NCBI GenBank assembly: GCA_947630465.1
Contig: CANRHT010000016.1
Coordinates: 1-18,318 of the forward strand
From: an uncultured Pseudomonadaceae bacterium
Lineage (GTDB): Bacteria; Pseudomonadota; Gammaproteobacteria; Pseudomonadales; Pseudomonadaceae
DNA: 18,318 bases
Reading direction: 5' to 3'
Shown here: positions 7,914 through 18,010 of the stretch, one piece after another
Layout: the number at the start of each line of letters is the position of its first letter
How positions within the stretch are numbered: position 1 is the first letter of the stretch
Position numbers and translations under genes: made by a program
Notes under the pieces: model-generated
What the model saw: only the letters and a program-made list of their open reading frames with translations
Databases searched by the model: none
Told to the model about the DNA's origin: nothing

Positions 7914-7919
7914 AGTCAA
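7914..7919 (-). promoter_or_regulatory. Possible -35 element for the diguanylate cyclase gene
   Basis: On the minus strand TTGACT is followed by an AT-rich stretch with two ATTAAT palindromes and TATAGA further on. No -10 hexamer at 16-18 bases is convincing (TAATAC at 17). The promoter is likely in this 114-base gap but its exact place is unclear. Confidence 0.25.
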
Positions 7920-7962
7920 GTGTGTAGGGCGTATGCATGGACCGTTCGATTGTGTGCTGGGT

Positions 7963-8646
<684 letters not shown>

Positions 8647-9129
8647 TTAAAGGGTTTCAAAACGACTTAGGTGACGATTTTTTTGTACGTTGTTCGCGTT
8701 AAAAATCTGCCCGTTCATCGCAATATAGATGCCTGAGTCTAAACATTGCACAGCACCAATAGCAAAACCTAAATTAAAAGGTGCATCGGTATGGCGCATC
8801 CGTGCCGGCTGCATTGCGCCGGTCAATACCACCGTTTTATCTTGAATGTTGCTCAGGTGTTGCGCTGTTAGCGCCATGGTGTCGGTGCCGTGAATAATTA
8901 GAATATGTTGATGAGGGCTTTGGCTAACGTGCTGGTGCAGCAGTTCACGGTCAGTGTCAGTGAGCTCTAAGCTGTCTTTTTTCAGCACACTGTCAACGCT
9001 GTAGGATAGATTGACGCCCGCTTCAGCGAGCAGTTCGCCTGCCATAGGCTCGCCGATGGTAAATTCAGATAAGGCATCATGATAAATTTTATCAAAGGTG
9101 CCGCCTGTGGTTAGAATATGAAGGTGCAT
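8647..9129 (-). CDS. Short asparaginase-domain protein (N-terminal asparaginase domain only)
   Basis: A 160-residue protein matching the N-terminal domain of asparaginases: TTGGT at 7-11 with the first catalytic threonine, the DSLELTD stretch at 52-58, HGTDT at 80-84 with the second catalytic threonine and aspartate, and the LTGAM strand. Full enzymes have about 330 residues and a second domain that completes the dimer interface. Here the protein stops after a plausible C-terminus (NRHLSRFETL), and only 21 bases separate it from the esterase gene, so there is no decayed remainder. Stand-alone proteins of this length are known in gammaproteobacteria, so it is probably an intact short family. 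Whether it hydrolyses asparagine is uncertain. The ATG at 9129 lacks a strong ribosome site. Confidence 0.82.
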   Translation of the reverse strand: MHLHILTTGGTFDKIYHDALSEFTIGEPMAGELLAEAGVNLSYSVDSVLKKDSLELTDTDRELLHQHVSQSPHQHILIIHGTDTMALTAQHLSNIQDKTVVLTGAMQPARMRHTDAPFNLGFAIGAVQCLDSGIYIAMNGQIFNANNVQKNRHLSRFETL

Positions 9130-9215
9130 AAAGGTGTTTCATCCGTCTAAAGGCTTAATGGCGTGGATTATTGCTCAAGTGCTCTTAGAAAAGCCATGCG
9201 CAGAACAGGATAGAT

Positions 9216-9512
9216 ATGACAATAGCAGAGCAAGCAGCGCAACCCGCTTGGTATGTGTATTTAGTGCGCGCAGAAAATCAGGCGCTGTATTGCGGGATCA
9301 GTTTGAATGTGGAAAAACGATTTGCGCAGCATTGTGCAGGTAAGGGCGCGCGGTTTTTTTCTACCAGCCCGGCACAAGCGTTGGTGTATGTTGAGGCCTG
9401 TGTGGATAAATCAGCAGCATTGCGCCGTGAAATTGCGATTAAACGTCTAGCCAAACCTGCGAAAGAGCGCTTGTTGCTGGCGCCGATCAATCAGTTATTA
9501 GCGCAGGCATAA
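9216..9512 (+). CDS. GIY-YIG nuclease superfamily protein (YhbQ/UPF0213-like)
   Basis: A 98-residue single-domain protein. WYVYLVR (12-18) and LYCGIS (24-29) are the two halves of the GIY-YIG signature. They are followed by the catalytic-type arginine in VEKRFAQH, by GKGARFF, and by the late glutamate in [11 protein letters not shown]. The size and layout match the UPF0213/YhbQ group of small GIY-YIG proteins, whose DNA substrate is not well defined. AGGA lies 7 bases before the ATG at 9216, which decides this start. The gene is divergent from the asparaginase-domain gene and shares a terminator with the convergent OmpA lipoprotein gene. Confidence 0.87.
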   Translation: MTIAEQAAQPAWYVYLVRAENQALYCGISLNVEKRFAQHCAGKGARFFSTSPAQALVYVEACVDKSAALRREIAIKRLAKPAKERLLLAPINQLLAQA

Positions 9513-9513
9513 A

Positions 9514-9543
9514 AAAGCCCTCACCTAGACAGGCGAGGGCTTT
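9514..9543. terminator. Bidirectional intrinsic terminator
   Basis: AAAGCCCTC (9514-9522) pairs with GAGGGCTTT (9535-9543), with an inner CCT/AGG pair. On the minus strand the stem ends in a run of six T, ideal for the OmpA lipoprotein gene ending at 9555. On the plus strand only three T follow, so it ends the GIY-YIG transcript less strongly. Confidence 0.88.
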
Positions 9544-9554
9544 AATATCAGCTG

Positions 9555-10250
9555 TTACTGATAAGCGCCAGGAATAGGGCGCAGGTTGATTTCTACACGG
9601 CGGTTTTGCTGACGGCCTTGTGCTGTGTTGTTATCGGCGACCGGCTGATTGGGGCCTGCACCGCTGATATTCATACGCATACCGTTGACACCTTGGTTAC
9701 GCATGTAATCAGCAACGCTTTGCGCGCGACGTTGGGATAAGTTGATGTTGTGCTGGTAAGGCCCTGTGCTGTCGGTATGACCCACAATTTCAATGGTGTT
9801 TTGATCATACTGATTAAACGACTGCGCTAAGTTGTTGAGCGTGCCGTAAAAGTTACCTGAAATACTGGCTGAGTCCGTTGCGAAGGTCACGTTGCCTGGC
9901 ATCACTAACGTTAAGTTATCGCCATCACGCTGAATATCAATGCCAGTGCCTTGCATGCTGCGACGCAATTCAGCTTCTTGCTTGTCAACGTAATAACCGT
10001 AACCCGCACCCGCCGCACCCGCTACTGCCGCACCGATTAGAGCACCTTTTTTGCGGTCTTTTTTGCTTGAAGACGCTGCGCCAACCACTGCACCACCGAG
10101 TGCGCCGAGGCCACCATAAATAGCAGTTTTATTGGATGAGCCGCCTTGCTGTCCTTGTTGGTTGTCGTAAGGGTTATTGCTGGCGCAACCCGCGAGTAAC
10201 GCAAAAATACTGGTCGCAATCAGTGTGCGAGAGGTTGAAAGTTTAAACAT
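9555..10250 (-). CDS. OmpA-family lipoprotein with glycine-zipper segment (YiaD-like)
   Basis: A 231-residue outer-membrane lipoprotein. A basic, hydrophobic signal peptide ends in the lipobox LLAGC, giving lipidated C22. Residues about 40-90 are very rich in glycine and alanine in a GxxxG-like pattern (glycine-zipper/YMGG-like). The OmpA C-terminal domain follows: NVTFATDSASI, EIVGHTDSTG, LSQRRAQSVADYM and NRRVEINL, which bind peptidoglycan. The order resembles E. coli YiaD. It probably links the outer membrane to the cell wall. AAGGA lies about 9 bases before the ATG at 10250. The gene stands alone with its own promoter and a strong terminator. Confidence 0.92.
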   Translation of the reverse strand: MFKLSTSRTLIATSIFALLAGCASNNPYDNQQGQQGGSSNKTAIYGGLGALGGAVVGAASSSKKDRKKGALIGAAVAGAAGAGYGYYVDKQEAELRRSMQGTGIDIQRDGDNLTLVMPGNVTFATDSASISGNFYGTLNNLAQSFNQYDQNTIEIVGHTDSTGPYQHNINLSQRRAQSVADYMRNQGVNGMRMNISGAGPNQPVADNNTAQGRQQNRRVEINLRPIPGAYQ

Positions 10251-10292
10251 GATTATGTCCTTATGCCGCTTATGTTGGATGACGTATGGTGA

Positions 10293-10322
10293 ATACTATG
10301 CGTTTTAGAACAGCTTATTCAA
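10293..10322 (-). promoter_or_regulatory. Probable promoter of the OmpA lipoprotein gene
   Basis: On the minus strand TTGAAT (10322-10317) is followed after 18 bases by TAGTAT (10298-10293). This leaves a leader of about 35 bases before the ATG. Confidence 0.45.
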
Positions 10323-10424
10323 TAAAAGTTCGTTGTTGCACTGGTAATACCGTGGGTTTACAGGATAAAACACAGATATTGAGTCGCAGGGTCAGTGCAA
10401 GGCTGTAAACTCGTGATAAATCGT

Positions 10425-10438
10425 CCTATATTTATAGG
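10425..10438. repeat. Short palindrome before the DyP peroxidase gene, candidate operator
   Basis: CCTATA, two bases, TATAGG is a perfect inverted repeat 49 bases before the peroxidase ATG. It could be a regulator site or overlap a -10 (TATATT inside it). No regulator can be named. Confidence 0.35.
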
Positions 10439-10486
10439 TCAACGCTTAGCGTGTTCTGCACATAGTATCGTTTTAAGGAGCAACAC

Positions 10487-11356
10487 ATGGTCACCCACCA
10501 AACAGGTATTTTAGCTGATCCTGTACCACCCTTAGCCCGCCATCTTTTTTTTACCCTTGAATCAAGTGAGCATCTTGCTGCTGCCTTGCGCCGCTTAGCG
10601 GTCATGGCGGATGGTGATGCAACAGTGATTGGTTTTGGTCATTCGCTGTTGCAGGCGTTGAATGTGAAACTGGATAAACTGCGCGTTTTTCCTGCGTTAA
10701 GCGCTAAAGGTATTGATGTGCCTTCGACACAACATGCACTCTGGTGTTGGTTGCGCGGGGATGATCGTGGCGAGCTTTTGCACCGCACCAACGCGTTGGT
10801 GGCTGCATTGGCGCCCGCTTTAAAAGTCGTGCAAGTCACCGAAGCTTTTCGTTATAAAACCGGTCTTGATTTAACCGGATATGAGGACGGCACTGAGAAC
10901 CCAGTTGATCAAGAGGCGATTGATGCGGCGATTGATTGTGAGGCACCGGGCGGCAGTTATGCGGCGGTGCAGCATTGGGTGCATGATTTGCCGGGCTTTA
11001 AAGCCTTGCCGCAGCAAGAGCAGGATCATATCTTTGGCCGTCGTTTAAGCGATAACGAAGAACTTGATGACGCGCCTGAATCGGCTCACGTCAAACGCAC
11101 CGCCATGGAAGACTTTGAGCCAGAAGCTTTTGTGGTGCGCCGCTCGATGCCTTATATCGATGGTGATCAAGCCGGTTTGGTGTTCTTGTCTTTTGCTAAA
11201 ACGCTGGATTTCTTTGAAATGCAATTACAGCGCATGCTCGGTTTTGATGATGGTATTACTGATGGATTGTTTCGCTTCAGTCGTCCGATCACAGGCGGTT
11301 ATTACTGGTGCCCACCTATTCATAACGGCCAGCTGCAACTCAGTAGCTTATTGTAA
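10487..11356 (+). CDS. DyP-type haem peroxidase, cytosolic
   Basis: A 289-residue dye-decolourising-type peroxidase. GYEDGTENP at 131-139 carries the family's catalytic aspartate D134. H201 in SAHVKRT is the expected haem ligand, and the RRSMPY segment (218-223) carries the distal arginine, at the spacing seen in YfeX-type enzymes. FSRPITGGYYWCPP is the usual C-terminal strand. There is no Sec or Tat signal, so it acts in the cytosol, and no encapsulin gene lies nearby in the window. Such enzymes use H2O2 to oxidise bulky donors; the natural donor is unknown. AAGGAG lies 7-12 bases before the ATG at 10487, a strong ribosome site. It is a single-gene unit. Confidence 0.9.
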   Translation: MVTHQTGILADPVPPLARHLFFTLESSEHLAAALRRLAVMADGDATVIGFGHSLLQALNVKLDKLRVFPALSAKGIDVPSTQHALWCWLRGDDRGELLHRTNALVAALAPALKVVQVTEAFRYKTGLDLTGYEDGTENPVDQEAIDAAIDCEAPGGSYAAVQHWVHDLPGFKALPQQEQDHIFGRRLSDNEELDDAPESAHVKRTAMEDFEPEAFVVRRSMPYIDGDQAGLVFLSFAKTLDFFEMQLQRMLGFDDGITDGLFRFSRPITGGYYWCPPIHNGQLQLSSLL

Positions 11357-11366
11357 AACCTCAGTA

Positions 11367-11406
11367 CAGCCCGCGTGCATTGTGCATCTGCGGGCTGCTA
11401 TGGTTT
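11367..11406 (+). terminator. Probable terminator after the DyP gene
   Basis: CAGCCCGC (11367-11374) pairs with GCGGGCTG (11390-11397). The loop holds two TGCA copies that can pair. A TTTT stretch follows after a short gap (11404-11407). It lies between the convergent DyP and cysZ genes. Confidence 0.6.
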
Positions 11407-11428
11407 TACGGTCACTTTTATAAAGTGA

Positions 11429-12172
11429 TTATGACTTGTCGATCACCTTGTAGTGATCGACCCAAAGTAAAGTCGCGCCAGCAATGGCGGCCGGCATCGC
11501 CACAAGGTTAAGCAGTGGCACCATCAGCACCAGATAAGTAATGCCGCCAAAGCCTAAACTGAGCCAGCGTTTAACACGCAACCACTCCAACATCAGCCCC
11601 CAACTGACTTTATTGTTATCAGCCGGGTAGTCAATATATTGCACGGCCATCATCCAAATATTAAAGACCACCCATAAGGGTGCAGCAATAATATTCACGC
11701 CGGGGATAAAGGATAAAATCAGCAGTCCCAAAGCGCGTGGTAAAAAATAGCCCAGCTTGCGCATTTCCCGCCATAAGGTGCGCGGCACCATCGCCAGCAG
11801 TTCGCCCCAGCTAAAAGGTGCAGCGGTGTCTTCACCACGGGCAATGCTCTCAACTTTTTCCGCGAGAAAACTGTTGAAGGGGGAGGCAATTAAATTAGCA
11901 ATCGTGGTAAAGGTGAAAAATATAATCAGCAGCACCAGCACGACAAACAGCGGCCACAATATATAGTCGAGAAAAGACAGCCAGCTGGGCAAATTAGGCA
12001 TCAATTGTGCGACCCAGCCATTAAAACGCTGTACGGCAAAATAAATTAAGCCGAAAAAAACCATGATATTGATTGATAAGGGTAATAAGACATACATGCG
12101 CAAACCGGGGCGCATAATCATTTTAAAACCAGCATTTAGGTAGTGGGGGCCGCCAAGAGGCTGGGCAGACAT
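11429..12172 (-). CDS. cysZ: Sulfate transporter CysZ
   Basis: A 247-residue membrane protein of the CysZ/EI24 family. It has an N-terminal [13 protein letters not shown] segment, hydrophobic segments at about 28-50 and 65-95, a conserved [18 protein letters not shown] stretch, [14 protein letters not shown] and a final [18 protein letters not shown]. CysZ brings sulfate across the inner membrane for cysteine synthesis. I chose the ATG at 12172 (MSAQPLGG) because AGGA sits 8 bases before it; the frame itself opens at 12199. The gene is divergent from trxB, which links sulfate uptake to the thioredoxin system needed for sulfate reduction. The stop is adjacent to a small hairpin at 11412-11428. 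Confidence 0.9.
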   Translation of the reverse strand: MSAQPLGGPHYLNAGFKMIMRPGLRMYVLLPLSINIMVFFGLIYFAVQRFNGWVAQLMPNLPSWLSFLDYILWPLFVVLVLLIIFFTFTTIANLIASPFNSFLAEKVESIARGEDTAAPFSWGELLAMVPRTLWREMRKLGYFLPRALGLLILSFIPGVNIIAAPLWVVFNIWMMAVQYIDYPADNNKVSWGLMLEWLRVKRWLSLGFGGITYLVLMVPLLNLVAMPAAIAGATLLWVDHYKVIDKS

Positions 12173-12351
12173 AAGATTTTTCCTGTGCAAATGGCGCAAT
12201 AAGCAAGCGTGGTAGACAATATGTGCAGAGTCAAAGTGTCAGTAAATACTGTAACCTGCGTTTATTCTTGTACAGTTTAGTGGTTTGTCGCCGGTTAGCG
12301 AACTGGCAAGCTGTCCTTTGACACATTTTTTGGCCTTAGATCCCTTGTTAG

Positions 12352-13305
<954 letters not shown>

Positions 13306-13332
13306 GTTCTAAGTCAGAGCAGCTCTGCTAAT

Positions 13333-13376
13333 AAAAAAGCCGCTGATGCAGAATGAACTGCACAGCGGCTTTTTTT
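13333..13376. terminator. Bidirectional intrinsic terminator between trxB and the DUF2069 gene
   Basis: AAAAAAGCCGCTG (13333-13345) pairs with CAGCGGCTTTTTT (13363-13375), with an inner GCAG/CTGC stem. Runs of T follow on the plus strand (seven) and, by the A-run, on the minus strand (six). It serves both convergent transcripts. Confidence 0.92.
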
Positions 13377-13405
13377 ATAGCCCAGAACCCAGACTGCTTG
13401 ATCCG

Positions 13406-14779
<1,374 letters not shown>

Positions 14780-14862
14780 AGGACTGTTCTCAAAAAAACG
14801 CATGCGCCATTCTAACAGGCTCAGTCCTTTAGGCGAATGCCTTAACGGTGGGAGTGAATGTT

Positions 14863-15333
14863 TTGAATTTTAAAAAGTATGTGATGGTGGTGTGCGTGCT
14901 ATTACTCAGCGCCTGTGATCAAGTTGAGCCCTTGGGCATTGATCAGCATGGGGTCAAAATTGCAGAGTCAACCGTGGCGGGGCAGTGGTTGGTCATCAAC
15001 TATTGGGCGGTGTGGTGCGCGCCCTGCCGTAAAGAAGTTCCTGAGCTCAATGCATTACAAACCCAACTGCAGGGGCAAGGTGTGCAAGTGTTTGGTGTGA
15101 ATTACGATGACTTGCAAGGTGCTGAGCTGTTAGAAGACAGTCAATTGCTGGGGATTGAATTTCCCGTACTGGCACATGATCCTGCCGAGCGTTTTGATTT
15201 GACTCGAGCAGCAGGTTTGCCGGCGACCTATATTATCGACCCGCAGGGGAAGGTGGTTGAAGAATTAAAGGGTGAGCAAACACAGGACAGTATTATGGCG
15301 GTGTTGCATGCAGCGGGTTGGTCAGCGCCTTAG
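14863..15333 (+). CDS. TlpA/ResA-like thioredoxin-fold lipoprotein
   Basis: A 156-residue thioredoxin-fold protein. From the TTG at 14863 the N-terminus is MNFKKYVMVVCVLLLSAC, a lipoprotein signal with lipidated C18. The active site is W-C52-A-P-C55. GLPATYIIDPQG holds the cis-proline and the TlpA-like strand. It should be anchored in the periplasm and act as a thiol reductant or oxidant. TTG is preferred because GGGAG lies 8 bases before it; an in-frame GTG at 14848 would give five extra residues and overlap that ribosome site. It is divergent from the ArsC-like gene, as in Pseudomonas, and converges on smpB with no clear terminator. Confidence 0.86.
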   Translation: MNFKKYVMVVCVLLLSACDQVEPLGIDQHGVKIAESTVAGQWLVINYWAVWCAPCRKEVPELNALQTQLQGQGVQVFGVNYDDLQGAELLEDSQLLGIEFPVLAHDPAERFDLTRAAGLPATYIIDPQGKVVEELKGEQTQDSIMAVLHAAGWSAP

Positions 15334-15363
15334 TGCACTGACCTTACTGAGAATGATGAGCGG

Positions 15364-15846
15364 TTAAATGGCTTTCTTACGATCTTGCAGTGCGCGCTGC
15401 ATTTCACGGTTGGAGTCACGCTCTTTTTCGACATGACGTTTATCGTAATCTTTCTTACCTTTACCTAAGGCAATTTCACACTTAACCAGATGCTTTTTCC
15501 AGTACAGTGCTAAAGCAACGCAGGTGTAGCCTTTTTGCTGCACACCAGAAAAGAGCTTATCCAGCTCATTGCGATTGAGTAGCAATTTACGTGTGCGCGT
15601 AGGGTCGGTAATGACGTGCGTGCTGGCAGCCGTTAAGGGACTGATATGACAGCCCATCAGCCATGCTTCGCCGTCTTTAAGTAATACGTAACTGTCGACC
15701 AACTGCGCTTTGCCTGCACGTAAGCTTTTAATCTCCCAGCCGGCTAGAGCAATACCTGCCTCCATACGTTGTTCGACAAAATAATCGTGTAGCGCTTTTT
15801 TATTGAGCGCGATGGTACCTTGGGGTTGTTTTTTATGTTTAGCCAT
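15364..15846 (-). CDS. smpB: SsrA-binding protein SmpB
   Basis: A 160-residue basic protein reading closely like Pseudomonas Smp[56 protein letters not shown] and [15 protein letters not shown] with the basic C-terminal tail that enters the decoding centre. SmpB binds tmRNA and rescues stalled ribosomes. The ATG at 15846 gives the expected MAKHKK N-terminus, yet no Shine-Dalgarno sequence precedes it. A TATAAT lies only nine bases upstream, so the mRNA may be leaderless. tmRNA (ssrA) is not in the window. Confidence 0.96.
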   Translation of the reverse strand: MAKHKKQPQGTIALNKKALHDYFVEQRMEAGIALAGWEIKSLRAGKAQLVDSYVLLKDGEAWLMGCHISPLTAASTHVITDPTRTRKLLLNRNELDKLFSGVQQKGYTCVALALYWKKHLVKCEIALGKGKKDYDKRHVEKERDSNREMQRALQDRKKAI

Positions 15847-15854
15847 AGTTGCTG

Positions 15855-15883
15855 ATTATAAGACTTAATCTTGCGTCTGGCGA
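15855..15883 (-). promoter_or_regulatory. Probable smpB promoter giving a leaderless or near-leaderless mRNA
   Basis: On the minus strand TCGCCA (15883-15878) and a perfect TATAAT (15860-15855) are 17 bases apart. The expected start point is about 15848, two bases before the smpB ATG. Confidence 0.5.
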
Positions 15884-16001
15884 GAGTCAGCCAAGGAATC
15901 TTTGCTGCATTGCTTGAGCGGTGCCAATGAATGCATGACAATAGACGCACATATACTGTATTGCGCAGTCTGTTATGGCATGAAAAGTACGCTGTGCAGT
16001 T

Positions 16002-16031
16002 TAGACAACAGCACGTTCATCGGCCTATAGC
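16002..16031 (+). promoter_or_regulatory. Probable promoter of ratA-rnfH
   Basis: TAGACA (16002-16007) and TATAGC (16026-16031) are separated by 18 bases. Transcription would start near 16038, leaving a leader of about 34 bases before the ratA ATG at 16072. Confidence 0.45.
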
Positions 16032-16071
16032 AGACTTTATTTCGCGATTTTAATGGGTGTAAACAACGATT

Positions 16072-16506
16072 ATGGCTACGCATATCCAACGTTCAGCTTT
16101 ATTACCTTACAGCGCTGCTGCACTGTACGACTTAATTAATGACGTTCCCAGTTACCCGCAGTTTTTACCTTGGTGTTCTGCCAGTGAAGTGCTTGAAGAG
16201 ACAGAAGACAGCATGCGTGCGGCGCTGATGATTGCCAAAGGGCACCTGTCACAACGCTTTGTCACTAAAAATACTTTAGTCCCCAATCAAAGCATCAGTA
16301 TGGCTTTAGAAGAAGGCCCCTTTAGCCAATTGCAGGGCACGTGGGAGTTTAAGGCCTTGGGTGAAAAGGCCTGTAAAATCAGTCTTGATTTAGAGTTTGA
16401 TTACGCCGGTCCTATTATTAAAGCCACGCTGGGGCCACTGTTTACGCAAGCGGCGAATACGATGGTGGATGCGTTTTGCCAGCGCGCTAAAGAACTCTAT
16501 GGGTAA
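16072..16506 (+). CDS. ratA: RatA family protein (START/COQ10-like; toxin PasT homologue)
   Basis: A 144-residue SRPBCC/START-fold protein with the family marks: RSALLPYSAAALYDLINDV, then YPQFLPWCSAS, the FVTKN strand, LEEGPF and FDYAG near the end. E. coli RatA (PasT) was described as inhibiting 70S ribosome formation, while Coq10 relatives bind ubiquinone, so the cellular job may be quinone handling rather than toxicity. The gene is divergent from smpB and overlaps the rnfH frame by eight bases at its end. This smpB/ratA/rnfH/bamE/fur order is conserved in Pseudomonas. The ribosome site before the ATG is weak. Confidence 0.9.
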   Translation: MATHIQRSALLPYSAAALYDLINDVPSYPQFLPWCSASEVLEETEDSMRAALMIAKGHLSQRFVTKNTLVPNQSISMALEEGPFSQLQGTWEFKALGEKACKISLDLEFDYAGPIIKATLGPLFTQAANTMVDAFCQRAKELYG

Positions 16507-16828
16507 GACGATGATCAGTGTTGAAGTGGCCTATGCCTTAGCGCATAAACAAAAGATTGTGTTGTTGCAGGTTGAAGAAGGCACCAGTGCGCGTGCTGCA
16601 GCCCTGCGCTCAGGCTTGGATAAAGAGTTTGCGGATGTTGATTTAGCCACGAGCCCGCTGGGTATTTTTGGCAAGACGCTTGCACGTCCAGAAGAGCATG
16701 TTTTAGCAGCAGGTGAGCGTGTTGAAATCTATCGGCCCTTACTTGCCGATCCTAAAGAAGTACGGCGTCAGCGCGCTGAGCGTGCTGCTCAAGCAAAAGC
16801 TGCAGAAGCCGCAGAGGCAACACAATAA
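16499..16828 (+). CDS. rnfH: RnfH family protein (RatB/PasI homologue)
   Basis: A 109-residue protein with a ubiquitin-like RnfH/RatB domain (ISVEVAYALAHKQKIVLLQV, then LGIFGKTLARPEEHVLAAGERVEIYRPL), followed by an alanine- and arginine-rich tail of about 20 residues. The start is either ATG 16499 (MGKTMIS), overlapping the ratA stop by eight bases, or ATG 16511 four codons later. Neither has a strong ribosome site; coupling with ratA favours 16499. In E. coli this partner was proposed to be the antitoxin PasI of RatA, though the family is widespread next to ratA without proven toxin-antitoxin action. Confidence 0.87.
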   Translation: MGKTMISVEVAYALAHKQKIVLLQVEEGTSARAAALRSGLDKEFADVDLATSPLGIFGKTLARPEEHVLAAGERVEIYRPLLADPKEVRRQRAERAAQAKAAEAAEATQ

Positions 16829-16864
16829 GTGCGCCGCTGCTGCTGAAGTAGAGGAATCTGTGGT

Positions 16865-17419
16865 TTACAGATCGTCGTACTCGCCTTCTTCAATGCGTGA
16901 TGTTGGGATAGGCGCGGCTTCAATAGCGTCAACTTCTTGCTGAATCTGCTCTTGCAGTGAGCCGGGCAGGGGTGCAGCTACAGGTTCTTCTAGTGTTTCA
17001 ACTGCAGGATTGATGTGCGGCTCGTCTGTATCACTGCTGCTGGATACCGTGGCTGCCTGACCTAAAATAGCATCATCACGACTGATGCCCGGCATAAAGT
17101 CACCACCGAGGCCTTGCAGTTCATTGTTGTCGTTAAATATCAGGCTGATACGCTCTTGCTTGCGTGTGCCACCAGCCACTTGAATGCTGTATAAATAATC
17201 CCAGCGGTTGCTGTGAAAAGTATCAGCGACCAGTGGTGTGCCCATAATAAAACGCACTTGACGCGTAGTCATACCAGGACGCAGTTGGTCAACCATGTCT
17301 TGGGTCACCACGTTGCCTTGCTGAATATCAATCTTATGCACCCCGGGAAATGAGCACCCAGCCAGTACAAGTAAGCTAGCAAGCGTAAAGCTGCGAATAA
17401 TACGTGATCTATTTTGCAT
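16865..17419 (-). CDS. bamE: Outer membrane assembly lipoprotein BamE (OmlA)
   Basis: A 184-residue lipoprotein. The signal peptide ends with the lipobox LAGC (C22). The BamE core runs from about residue 30 to 105: [20 protein letters not shown], then [27 protein letters not shown]. An acidic, low-complexity tail of about 75 residues follows, as in Pseudomonas OmlA and longer than E. coli BamE (113 residues). BamE stabilises the BAM complex that inserts beta-barrel proteins in the outer membrane. The gene is divergent from fur with a 96-base gap and converges on rnfH, 36 bases away, with no clear terminator. GGAAG lies about 11 bases before the ATG. Confidence 0.94.
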   Translation of the reverse strand: MQNRSRIIRSFTLASLLVLAGCSFPGVHKIDIQQGNVVTQDMVDQLRPGMTTRQVRFIMGTPLVADTFHSNRWDYLYSIQVAGGTRKQERISLIFNDNNELQGLGGDFMPGISRDDAILGQAATVSSSSDTDEPHINPAVETLEEPVAAPLPGSLQEQIQQEVDAIEAAPIPTSRIEEGEYDDL

Positions 17420-17515
17420 TAGAGATGGACTTCCACTATCGTAAATAGGTAACAGATACGCTGATCATACCTGCATTGTGCGCCTCAGCGAAACCGCATT
17501 AGTGAGAAAACAACT

Positions 17516-17920
17516 ATGTCTGAAAATAATGAATTACGTAAAGCCGGTTTAAAGGTCACTTTACCCCGCGTTAAAATCATGCAAATCCTTGAATCCTGTG
17601 AGCCACGGCATATGAGCGCCGAAGATGTTTACAAAACATTGATGGAATCAGGAGAGGATGTGGGGCTGGCTACCGTATACCGAGTGCTGACTCAATTTGA
17701 AGCAGCAGGACTGGTTATTCGTCATAATTTTGATGGCGGGCATGCCGTATTTGAATTGGATGATGGTGAGCATCACGACCATATTGTCTGTGTTGATTCA
17801 GGCGAAGTGTTTGAGTTTTTTGACGAAGAAATCGAACGCCGTCAACATAAAGTTGTAGCTGATATGGGGTATGAATTGGTGGATCACAATCTTGTGCTCT
17901 ATGTGAAAAAGAAAGAGTAA
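17516..17920 (+). CDS. fur: Ferric uptake regulator Fur
   Basis: A 134-residue regulator almost identical in layout to Pseudomonas Fur. The winged-helix DNA-binding part is at 1-83 (ELRKAGLKVTLPRVKI, then GLATVYRVLTQFEAAGLV). The metal-binding and dimer part has HNFDGGHAVFEL, GEHHDHIVC and LVDHNLVLYVKKK. As in Pseudomonas, the CxxC zinc pairs of E. coli Fur are absent: only one cysteine follows HHDHIV. It represses iron-uptake genes when bound to Fe2+. I see no Fur box in the bamE-fur gap, so no autoregulation is visible. The ATG at 17516 is preceded by GTGAG. Confidence 0.97.
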   Translation: MSENNELRKAGLKVTLPRVKIMQILESCEPRHMSAEDVYKTLMESGEDVGLATVYRVLTQFEAAGLVIRHNFDGGHAVFELDDGEHHDHIVCVDSGEVFEFFDEEIERRQHKVVADMGYELVDHNLVLYVKKKE

Positions 17921-17967
17921 AGCTTGGTGTAAAGGCTGTTGTACGAGCTAGATCCAGCGCTTAAACG

Positions 17968-17997
17968 AATTACGCCATGCATGGGCATGGCGTAATT
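17968..17997. terminator. 13-bp hairpin between convergent fur and sulfate-binding genes
   Basis: AATTACGCCATGC (17968-17980) and GCATGGCGTAATT (17985-17997) form a perfect 13-bp stem with a four-base loop. It lies 13 bases from the sulfate-binding stop and 47 after the fur stop. Only TT ends the stem on each side, so it is a U-poor, possibly bidirectional terminator. Confidence 0.6.
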
Positions 17998-18010
17998 GTA
18001 TGGCAGAGTC

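Noticed and set aside
10487..11356. DyP peroxidase as encapsulin cargo
   Set aside because: No encapsulin shell gene is present in the window and the C-terminus (LQLSSLL) lacks the usual extended cargo-loading tail.
12318..12346. TTGACA upstream of trxB as a promoter
   Set aside because: The -35 is perfect but no acceptable -10 lies at 15-19 bases (TCCCTT at 17), so I do not call it.
16072..16828. ratA-rnfH as an active type II toxin-antitoxin module
   Set aside because: The family is broadly conserved beside smpB and bamE in a core position and resembles Coq10 quinone chaperones; neighbourhood alone does not support a mobile toxin-antitoxin pair.
17420..17515. Fur box in the bamE-fur gap
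   Set aside because: I found no stretch resembling the 19-bp GATAATGATAATCATTATC-type consensus.
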